Shown: positions 1-5,651 of the stretch, piece by piece
How positions within the stretch are numbered: the first letter of the stretch is position 1
Layout: each line of letters opens with the position of its first letter
Assembly: GCA_003557765.1 (NCBI GenBank)
Contig: PWNO01000182.1
Location: 1-6,205, forward strand
DNA from: Bacteroidales bacterium
GTDB lineage: Bacteria; Bacteroidota; Bacteroidia; Bacteroidales; UBA7960
Direction of reading: 5' to 3'
DNA length: 6,205 nucleotides
The notes under the pieces: model-generated
Told to the model about the DNA's origin: nothing
The model's input: only the letters and a program-made list of their open reading frames with translations
The model's database searches: none
Position numbers and translations under genes: made by a program

Positions 1-1545
1 ATAAAATTTACGGCTGCTGTCAGCACACTGGTTGTCTCTATTTTTTACCTTATCCCGCAAATGGTAGGTGCAGGTGACCTTGTGGTCCCCATCCTTGGCC
101 TTCCGCACTGGGCAGGCGTTGTTATTGTAGGGTCTGTGGTGATCTTTATTGTTGCCACGGCAGGAATGACTTCGACTACCTATGTGCAATTTCTGAAAGG
201 CGGCCTCCTGATTATTTTTTCCGTGGTATTAACATTCTATATTCTGAGAAAGGGGTTGGAGACCGATCCTAATCCAGAACATCATCACTATGTTTCGCTC
301 GGAGTGACCAATAACCCTTTCGGGGAAATTATTCTTGAGGATGATTCCCAATATGTAATCAAAGAGGGAATTTCAACAGGCAATGACCGCTTTTATCTTC
401 TTGAAAATGAAGGCATCAGCAACTGGTTCCATCTGGTTGAGAATGAAGAGGGGATGTTTCTTAACGAGATGCTTACAATCGTAACCGATGCTGAGGGAAA
501 TATCCTTTACAATGGTGCGCCGCGCACTGAGAGGCTGTTTTACCAGGTAGGGCATGTTTCCAGGGTGATTTCTGACGGAGAGGAGGTCGAAAGCTCCGGC
601 CCCTCCAACCCGTTTAATTTTCTGACACGGATCGAGGATAGTGAGATCGTCCGTTATATCAGGACATCCTTTGATTTCGGCGACAGTTCAGTTGTTGCCT
701 GGTATCCTGAGATCACCTCCGGAACGGATATTATGAAACCGGGATTGTTTTACCGGCTTGAAGGTGCATCACTAATGGAAAAGCTGAACTTTGTTTCGCT
801 GATGCTGGCGCTTTTTTTGGGTACCGCCGCCCTGCCTCATATTCTGATCAGGTATTACACTGTTCCAAGTCCGAGAGATGCCCGCAAATCAACCATAGTT
901 GCAATTGCTGCAATCGGGTCATTTTATATACTTACCCTGTATATGGGCCTCGGCGCCATGGTGAATGGTGTTCTTGACATGGAAAGCAGCAATATGTCCG
1001 CTCCGCTGCTGGCCAGGTCTTTCGGACTGGGTATTTTTGCAATGATTTCTGCAGTAGCTTTTGCCACGGTGCTGGGTACTGTCTCGGGACTGATCGTGGC
1101 GTCGTCAGGGGCTATAGCCCATGACCTGGTAGATAAGTTCTTTAAGGTTAAAATGGAAGACAGGGTAAAAGTGCGTGCGGGAAAAATTGCTGCTTTCGGT
1201 GTGGGTACACTGGGGATCATAATTGGCATCCTCCTCCGGGGAATGAATGTCTCCTTCCTGGTAGGTCTTGCTTTTGCCGTTGCCGCTTCAGCCAACCTGC
1301 CTGCCATAATCATGATACTGTTCTGGGATAAAACCACAGGCAGGGGTGTATCTGCGTCAATAGTTATGGGTATTGTGTCATCAGTATTGCTGATACTCCT
1401 TTCACCTTCACTGTTTGAGAGGTACGGCCTGGCACGTGAGGCTGCCCTGTTCCCCATGGATAACCCGGGTATAGTTTCCATCCCCCTGTCATTTCTAACC
1501 CTTATCCTGGTATCCTTATATACGAGAAAACGGGTGAAGCAGTGA
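1..1545 (+). CDS. Cation:acetate-type sodium:solute symporter (SSS family), 5'-truncated by the window
   Basis: This is an inner-membrane symporter that should use the sodium gradient to import a small carboxylate such as acetate. The frame is open from base 1, so the ATG at 61 is internal and 514 C-terminal residues are visible. Counting base 1 as codon 1, the YLIPQMVGAG stretch (16-25), GTAALPHILIRYYTV (274-288), ISAVAFATVLG (349-359) and FLVGLAFAVAASANLP (419-434) follow the order and wording I recall for ActP. About nine to ten hydrophobic helices are visible; the N-terminal helices are missing. Between the helix ending near residue 84 and the helix starting near 262 lies a loop of about 170 residues, far longer than the roughly 40 in E. 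coli ActP; by LeuT-fold topology it should face the periplasm. T360 falls where the core helix 8 Na2-site serine/threonine is expected. The exact substrate cannot be read from sequence. The next gene is 278 bases downstream on the same strand. Confidence 0.9.
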   Translation: MKFTAAVSTLVVSIFYLIPQMVGAGDLVVPILGLPHWAGVVIVGSVVIFIVATAGMTSTTYVQFLKGGLLIIFSVVLTFYILRKGLETDPNPEHHHYVSLGVTNNPFGEIILEDDSQYVIKEGISTGNDRFYLLENEGISNWFHLVENEEGMFLNEMLTIVTDAEGNILYNGAPRTERLFYQVGHVSRVISDGEEVESSGPSNPFNFLTRIEDSEIVRYIRTSFDFGDSSVVAWYPEITSGTDIMKPGLFYRLEGASLMEKLNFVSLMLALFLGTAALPHILIRYYTVPSPRDARKSTIVAIAAIGSFYILTLYMGLGAMVNGVLDMESSNMSAPLLARSFGLGIFAMISAVAFATVLGTVSGLIVASSGAIAHDLVDKFFKVKMEDRVKVRAGKIAAFGVGTLGIIIGILLRGMNVSFLVGLAFAVAASANLPAIIMILFWDKTTGRGVSASIVMGIVSSVLLILLSPSLFERYGLAREAALFPMDNPGIVSIPLSFLTLILVSLYTRKRVKQ

Positions 1546-1631
1546 TTTTCAGGTATTAAACGGGAATGCATAGAGTATCTATTAGTTATTCTGGTACATT
1601 ATTAAAGCCATATATGCGTTATATATTTATA

Positions 1632-1660
1632 TTTAATGTAAAGTAGAATAACTATATTTG
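1632..1660 (+). promoter_or_regulatory. Candidate Bacteroidota-type promoter upstream of the DUF6807 gene
   Basis: TATATTTG at 1653-1660 fits the Bacteroidota -7 consensus TAnnTTTG exactly. TTTA at 1632-1635, 17 bases upstream, is a one-mismatch version of the -33 TTTG element. Transcription would start near 1667 and give a leader of about 155 bases. In such AT-rich DNA a match of this quality can occur by chance, and the -33 element is weak. Confidence 0.4.
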
Positions 1661-1743
1661 TAATTTGCATTTCTTCAATTACCTATGCAGAACTGCAGTA
1701 TGGAGTATATAAAAGTTCAAACCCATCCAGGAATGAGCAGGCA

Positions 1744-1794
1744 TTGATTCAATCTGAAAGAGTTTCAGCGAATTCCCCGGTTGAAAATTGAAAA
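1744..1794. promoter_or_regulatory. Cluster of short dyads and a tandem repeat, possible operator region
   Basis: Several small symmetric elements lie in the 80 bases before the lipoprotein start. They are TTGA-T-TCAA (1744-1752), CTGAAA-GAG-TTTCAG (1754-1768, perfect 6-bp arms) and a tandem TTGAAAA pair (1781-1794). A further TGCAG-AA-CTGCA lies at 1686-1697. They are downstream of the candidate promoter, so they could be a regulator site or leader structure. The rest of the 1546-1823 spacer contains no supportable gene. Confidence 0.25.
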
Positions 1795-1823
1795 CTGGGT
1801 AAATAAGTCAAATCTAAAATAAT

Positions 1824-3044
1824 ATGAGACAGATATTATTATTATTATTATTTGCAAGCGCTCTTTTATATGGCTGTAAATCAAATGACTATCATAAGGT
1901 TTTTGAATTGGAGGCACGAAATTATGCCCTGATAAATACCCCGGTATATGCCTGGATCGAAGATATGGAATTTGAACATGATGCAATGGTATGTCTTTAC
2001 CTGGAGGATGAGATCGTACCGGGGCAGGTTGAGATTTTAGATGATTCAAGGCAGCGGGTATGGTGGATTGCCAATCTTGAGACAGGTGATTCTGCCAGCT
2101 ATGAATTACGACTTAATGACGGATGCAGGGAAGAGGAATATCAGACTGAAAAATATATGTGGGAGAGGATTACAGAGCATTCAACGCGTCTTTTCGTTGG
2201 CGGGCTACCGGTAATCCAGTACGAGCACCCTGTGTTTGATGCTGATAATATCGAAGAAACCAAAAAGCCATTTCATCATGTATTTGAGCCGACTGCTAAC
2301 CGGTTTATTACCAAAGGGCCGGGCGGACTCTATTCGCATCACCGGGGTATTTTTTTCGGATACAATCACGTTTATGTGGGCGACAGTGAAGAAAGGATAG
2401 ATATCTGGCATGCACGCGACGGTGAAAGAAGCGAGCATGTTGAAATTATCAGGGAATTTGCGGGTCCTGTTATGGGTGGTCATAAAGTGAAGATCCACTG
2501 GAAAGATCATGATGGTAAACCATTTATTGAAGAGATCAGGGATATAAGGGTTTTCAGACAACCTTACGGGGAAACACTTATCGATTTTCATTCAGAACTC
2601 CGTACTCTGGATCAACCGGTAAGGCTTGACGGGGACAGGCAGCATGCAGGTGTGCAGTTCCGTGCATCACAATATGTGGCAGATAACAGGCATTTTACCA
2701 GGTTCATCCGGCCGCCCGAATGGTCGCATCTGGATGGTGGTGAAGAGATTGAGGGACCGGAAATGTATGATCTGCCGTGGAATGCCATGCATTTCATTAT
2801 TGATGAGAGACCATTTACAGTATCCTACCTGAGCCATCCCTCCAACCCTCAGAATGCTGAAATGTCGGAGCGGTTATACGGCCGGTTCGGTGAGTTTTTT
2901 CCATACAGGGTGACAGATGGGGATCCCCTTACCGTAAAATACAGGTTCTGGGTTACTGAAGGGAAGGTACCTTCTGTGGAAAGCATCGATTTAAGGTATC
3001 ATGCATTTGCAAGCCCCTCTTTTGCAATTGAAACCAGAAAATGA
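1824..3044 (+). CDS. DUF6807 (PmoA-like) family lipoprotein
   Basis: This 406-residue protein has no established enzymatic role; databases often label the family 'PmoA', but it is unrelated in function to methane monooxygenase. The N-terminus is a lipoprotein signal: Arg2, a Leu-rich core (residues 4-15), then the lipobox L15-Y16-G17-C18 (Tyr at -2 is less usual), so it should be anchored in the cell envelope. Residues about 25-100 look like a small beta domain. The DUF6807 region follows, with SHHRGIFFGYN (171-181), HAGVQFRA (274-281), the typical H338-P-S-N341 motif and a RFGEFFPY segment (354-361). DUF6807 genes are often neighbours of Tat-type Gfo/Idh/MocA oxidoreductases in Bacteroidota and Planctomycetota, as here (convergent, 172 bases apart), suggesting a role in carbohydrate or glycoside turnover. 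The start is set by the signal peptide and an A-rich upstream stretch without a Shine-Dalgarno sequence. Confidence 0.86.
   Translation: MRQILLLLLFASALLYGCKSNDYHKVFELEARNYALINTPVYAWIEDMEFEHDAMVCLYLEDEIVPGQVEILDDSRQRVWWIANLETGDSASYELRLNDGCREEEYQTEKYMWERITEHSTRLFVGGLPVIQYEHPVFDADNIEETKKPFHHVFEPTANRFITKGPGGLYSHHRGIFFGYNHVYVGDSEERIDIWHARDGERSEHVEIIREFAGPVMGGHKVKIHWKDHDGKPFIEEIRDIRVFRQPYGETLIDFHSELRTLDQPVRLDGDRQHAGVQFRASQYVADNRHFTRFIRPPEWSHLDGGEEIEGPEMYDLPWNAMHFIIDERPFTVSYLSHPSNPQNAEMSERLYGRFGEFFPYRVTDGDPLTVKYRFWVTEGKVPSVESIDLRYHAFASPSFAIETRK
1835..1852 (+). repeat. (ATT)6 trinucleotide repeat inside the lipoprotein signal peptide
   Basis: Six perfect tandem ATT units are read in frame as a run of TTA codons (Leu5-Leu9). 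Slippage would add or remove single leucines of the hydrophobic core without shifting the frame. Confidence 0.9.
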
Positions 3045-3153
3045 CCCGGTATTCCATTAAGGTGTATTTGCCGTGACAGATGATCTGTGGTCATTCCCCT
3101 GAACATCAACTAAGAGTAGTATCAGGAAATATGCCCAATTAAAGGGTATCATG

Positions 3154-3193
3154 AAAAAATGCAGGGGAAACCTGAACCTTTTTTCCCCTGCAT
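3154..3193 (-). terminator. Strong intrinsic terminator of the oxidoreductase gene, possibly bidirectional
   Basis: A perfect 12-bp inverted repeat, ATGCAGGGGAAA (3159-3170) and TTTCCCCTGCAT (3182-3193), surrounds an 11-base loop. Read on the minus strand it lies 23 bases past the stop codon at 3217 and is followed directly by a T run (the A run at 3154-3158 on the plus strand). That is the classic form of a factor-independent terminator. On the plus strand no good T tract follows (CATACCTATT), so termination of the DUF6807 transcript there would be weaker. Confidence 0.88.
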
Positions 3194-3216
3194 ACCTATT
3201 AAGTATATGCCTGGTC

Positions 3217-4566
3217 TCAGTAATGAAAGACTTTTCCACCAGCCATCACCTCCTGTTTCTCATCGTCAAATGTGACGAACTGCCCGGTACGTAATGCGGC
3301 TGTAACCATAATGTTTGCAACTGAATGATCATAACCCGATTTTACGGGTGCATTAGGCTGTTTGCGGCTTCTTACACACTCCATCCAGTTTCTCATATGG
3401 TTTACCGTCATGTTGTCGGTTCCGGTGTCTGCTGCGGTTACGACCGCGGCGGCGGGAAGGTCCATTTCAGGCAGCAGGTTGGGCTCCATATTCATACTTC
3501 TGGCGTGGTTTTCAGTAAGCCCGCCGTGAGGGGTGATCCTGTTGGTGTCAAGGTTGAGCATTCCTCCGTTGGAATAATAGAGTTCCTTTACTCCACCTGC
3601 CGAGTTGGTGAAGCGGGAGGAATAAACTACCTGGAATCCTTTCGATGGATCATCCTTTGGTCCGTAATCAAATACGGCAGTCATGGTGTCAAAGTTTTCC
3701 CTGCCGTCTTTCCACAGGTATATTCCGCCATTTGCAGCAACGCTTCTTGGATGGTCGTAACCGCTGAACCAGTGAACGGTGTCTATCTGGTGCGCCATCC
3801 ATTGTCCGGGAATTCCCGAAGAGTAGGGCCAGAACAGCCGGTACTCAAGATATTTTCTGGGGTCCCACGGTTCATAAGGCCTGTTCATAAGGTACCTTTT
3901 CCAGTCCGTGTCCCGCTCCCTTATCTCCGCAACAAGTCCCGGCCTTCTCCACCTGCCGGGTTGATTCACATTCCAGGTCATTTCCACCATTACAATATCA
4001 CCAAACCGGCCTGACCTGATAAATTCATTGGCAGCATGATAGTTGGCTCCGCTTCTTCTCTGGGAACCAATGGTCACTATTTTGCCGGTTCGCTCCACTG
4101 CAGCCCGCCCCTTGCGATTATCTTCCATTGTTTCAGCAAATGGCTTTTCAACAAAAACATCTTTCCCGGCCTCCACTGCTTCTATGGTGTGAAGTGCATG
4201 CTGGAAATCGGCAGTTCCGATTATAACGGCATCCACATTGCTCTTTTCATAAAGCTCTTCATTGTTGCGGTAAAGATCAACGCTTATGCCTCTTTGGGCC
4301 AGAGCAGCCTTTGCCTCGTCACGCCTGCGGCTCCATATGTCGGAAACAGCGGTGAAAGCAAAATTAAGATCTTTTGCCTGGCTTAGCATTGCATTAACAA
4401 GTGAGCCTCTTGTACGGTCTGAATAACCAATGATTCCTACATTGACGCGGTCATTGGAACCGATTATGTTTCCGTAGGATTTTGCACTCAGGCCAAGCCC
4501 TCCCATGGTTATCCCGGCAGTGCCGAGTGCAACTTTTTTAACAAATTCCCTTCTGGTGTTTTGCAT
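3217..4566 (-). CDS. Tat-exported Gfo/Idh/MocA family oxidoreductase
   Basis: Probable NAD(P)-dependent sugar or sugar-derivative dehydrogenase of 449 residues. The N-terminus carries a twin-arginine signal, T4-R5-R6-E-F-V-K, followed by a mild hydrophobic stretch to about residue 27, so the folded enzyme with bound cofactor should be exported to the periplasm. The Rossmann domain starts at V41-N-V-G-I-I-G47, but the usual GxGxxG continuation reads Y-S-D-R-T. The E140-K141-P142 motif, whose Lys is catalytic or nicotinamide-contacting in the family, is intact. The second-domain motif W256-x-x-H259-x-x-D262-x-x-H265-W is also present, with Asp/His in the usual catalytic places. The substrate is unknown; related Tat-type members act on sugars such as 3-keto-glycoside precursors, which is inference here. 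It lies 179 bases downstream of deoC on the same strand and ends just before a strong terminator. The start is fixed by the Tat motif. Confidence 0.92.
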   Translation of the reverse strand: MQNTRREFVKKVALGTAGITMGGLGLSAKSYGNIIGSNDRVNVGIIGYSDRTRGSLVNAMLSQAKDLNFAFTAVSDIWSRRRDEAKAALAQRGISVDLYRNNEELYEKSNVDAVIIGTADFQHALHTIEAVEAGKDVFVEKPFAETMEDNRKGRAAVERTGKIVTIGSQRRSGANYHAANEFIRSGRFGDIVMVEMTWNVNQPGRWRRPGLVAEIRERDTDWKRYLMNRPYEPWDPRKYLEYRLFWPYSSGIPGQWMAHQIDTVHWFSGYDHPRSVAANGGIYLWKDGRENFDTMTAVFDYGPKDDPSKGFQVVYSSRFTNSAGGVKELYYSNGGMLNLDTNRITPHGGLTENHARSMNMEPNLLPEMDLPAAAVVTAADTGTDNMTVNHMRNWMECVRSRKQPNAPVKSGYDHSVANIMVTAALRTGQFVTFDDEKQEVMAGGKVFHY

Positions 4567-4651
4567 GATATGTGATTTTAATTTATAAATTGGTTATAAT
4601 GATGACCATCAGAATAATCGTCATGTTAATAAATTGATAGTGTGTATATTA

Positions 4652-4665
4652 TCATTGTGTAATGA
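4652..4665. promoter_or_regulatory. 14-bp dyad in the spacer upstream of the oxidoreductase, possible operator
   Basis: TCATT-GTGT-AATGA is a perfect 5-4-5 inverted repeat about 86 bases upstream of the oxidoreductase start (minus strand). Its geometry resembles Crp/Fnr-type operators (for example TTGAT-N4-ATCAA), but the arm sequence is not a standard consensus. No convincing TAnnTTTG promoter was found in the 4567-4745 spacer; TATATTTA on the minus strand near 4710 is a 7/8 match. Read-through from deoC is therefore also possible. Confidence 0.25.
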
Positions 4666-4745
4666 CGGGTTTTGGTACTATTGCTGTCGCGGGTCAATTA
4701 TTTGTAAATATATAAATTTTTATAGTTTTTTAAGGTATGATAAAT

Positions 4746-5453
4746 TTACGCGCCGAATCTGTTTATAGCCTCTTCCATTATTGCAGCCGTAGCGGTGGCG
4801 CCGCATCTGGAGCAGCCTGCCTCCCTCACTTCCAGCAGTTGGTCAAGTGTCCTTATGCCCCCCGCGGCCTTAACCTTTACTTCCGGTCCGCTGTGTTGCC
4901 TCATAAGCTTCAGATCAGGAACAGTGGCTCCGGTATAATAGAACCTGCCATCCTTGTCCTTTACAAAGCCGAAACCTGATGAAGTTTTGACGTAATCGGC
5001 ACCAACACTTGTGCAGATTTCGCACAGCCTTATCTTGTCTTCGTCACGGGTCACATAGTCGGTTTCAAAGATCACCTTCACAATCGCTCCGTTTTTATGG
5101 CAGGCTTTTGTTACAGCATCAATCTCTTTTTCAATATATTCCCATTCCCCCGAAAGGACCTTACCAACATTAATCACCATATCTATTTCCACTGCGCCGT
5201 CTCTGCAGGCAGTCCCGGTTTCAAACACCTTGACTTCAATGGTGGAATTTCCAGCAGGGAAGCCTATTACACATCCCACCATCACATCTGTCCCCTTGAG
5301 GTATTCTGCGGCCTCCTTTACCATATAGGGTTTTACGCATACCGAGGCGACATCGTATTTAACCGCTACCTGGCACTCCCTTAACAGATCCTTGTCTGTC
5401 TTTGTAGGGTGAAGGATAGAGTGGTCAATCATTTTTGCAAGTTCCTTGATCAT
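4746..5453 (-). CDS. deoC: Deoxyribose-phosphate aldolase (DERA)
   Basis: This cytoplasmic class I aldolase of 235 residues should reversibly cleave 2-deoxy-D-ribose 5-phosphate to acetaldehyde and glyceraldehyde 3-phosphate. Its length is close to the bacterial norm of about 220. The opening MIDHSILHPTKT (8-19) matches the family's 'IDHTLLKP' start. Catalytic residues are recognisable: D91 in EIDMVINVGK, the Schiff-base lysine K156 in DYVKTSSGFG, and the proton-relay lysine K195 in VKAAGGIRT. There is no signal peptide. The C-terminal phosphate-loop region reads R216-C-G-A-T-A-T-A where E. coli has R-F-G-A-S-S, a variant that may mark a subfamily. It is transcribed away from the RraA gene and lies upstream of the oxidoreductase on the same strand, 179 bases apart, so co-transcription is possible but unproven. 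The upstream sequence is A-rich (AACCCAACAAT) with no Shine-Dalgarno, as expected for Bacteroidota. Confidence 0.95.
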   Translation of the reverse strand: MIKELAKMIDHSILHPTKTDKDLLRECQVAVKYDVASVCVKPYMVKEAAEYLKGTDVMVGCVIGFPAGNSTIEVKVFETGTACRDGAVEIDMVINVGKVLSGEWEYIEKEIDAVTKACHKNGAIVKVIFETDYVTRDEDKIRLCEICTSVGADYVKTSSGFGFVKDKDGRFYYTGATVPDLKLMRQHSGPEVKVKAAGGIRTLDQLLEVREAGCSRCGATATAAIMEEAINRFGA

Positions 5454-5529
5454 ATTGTTGGGTTTTTATTTATAATGCACAGTTAGTCCTCAGAGAGCAG
5501 GAAGTCTTCATAAAAATAGGAAATCAAGC

Positions 5530-5560
5530 TTGTACCTCCAAGTTTAATGCTTTATTTTTG
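5530..5560 (+). promoter_or_regulatory. Candidate Bacteroidota-type promoter of the RraA-family gene
   Basis: TATTTTTG at 5553-5560 matches the -7 consensus TAnnTTTG. A TTG at 5530-5532 (CTTG from 5529) sits 20 bases upstream, within the spacing reported for the -33 TTTG/TTG element. It reads toward the gene starting at 5648 and would leave a leader of about 80 bases. This is the best promoter candidate in the window. Confidence 0.5.
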
Positions 5561-5582
5561 ATAAGATGATTTTAACCTCTTA

Positions 5583-5603
5583 CCCGGTTGAACCTAAACC
5601 GGG
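5583..5603 (+). promoter_or_regulatory. GC-rich hairpin in the RraA leader
   Basis: CCCGGTT (5583-5589) and AACCGGG (5597-5603) form a perfect 7-bp stem around a 7-base loop. It lies about 20 bases downstream of the candidate promoter and 44 bases before the RraA start. It is followed by an A-rich stretch rather than T residues, so it is not a terminator on the plus strand. It may be a leader RNA structure or a repressor dyad. Confidence 0.45.
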
Positions 5604-5621
5604 CAAGAATAATAAAAAAAA

Positions 5622-5651
5622 ATGACAAACCTAAAACTCACCTGGTTATGA
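5622..5651 (+). CDS. Possible leader mini-ORF (MTNLKLTWL) overlapping the RraA start
   Basis: A nine-codon ORF begins at 5622 directly after a run of A (5614-5622), the type of A-rich context Bacteroidota ribosomes favour. Its stop TGA (5649-5651) overlaps the RraA start ATG (5648-5650) as ATGA, the geometry of translational coupling. No function is recognisable in the peptide. An ORF this short can arise by chance, so the call is tentative. Confidence 0.25.
   Translation: MTNLKLTWL

Noticed and set aside
924..1571. 215-codon open frame on the minus strand
   Set aside because: It lies antisense to the symporter, whose motifs are unmistakable; the translation is Arg/Pro/Ser-rich and has no recognisable domain.
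1610..1626. ATATAT-GCGTT-ATATAT palindrome after the symporter gene, considered as a terminator
   Set aside because: The stem is only A/T pairs, has no clean T tract and is about 65 bases past the stop; it would be too weak to call.
1685..1747. 20-codon ORF (MQNCSMEYIKV...) in the spacer before the lipoprotein
   Set aside because: Too short, and without conserved features, an A-rich start context or overlap with the next gene.
1824..3044. Reading the 'PmoA' family name as methane monooxygenase
   Set aside because: The protein is a soluble-domain lipoprotein with DUF6807 motifs, not a multi-helix membrane PmoA; no pmoB or pmoC neighbour is seen.
3076..3088. ACAGA-TGA-TCTGT hairpin after the DUF6807 gene, considered as its terminator
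   Set aside because: The stem is only 5 bp and no T run follows; the 12-bp hairpin at 3159-3193 is far stronger.
3325..4014. 229-codon open frame on the plus strand
   Set aside because: Antisense to the oxidoreductase, which carries intact motifs throughout; the translated sequence has no coherent features.
5097..5384. 95-codon open frame on the plus strand
   Set aside because: Antisense to deoC, with no promoter, domain or signal; treated as a shadow frame.
5626..5633. TAGGTTTG on the minus strand (-7 consensus) as a deoC promoter
   Set aside because: No TTTG/TTG element lies 17-23 bases upstream, and the -33 region would fall within the RraA coding start; likely a chance match.
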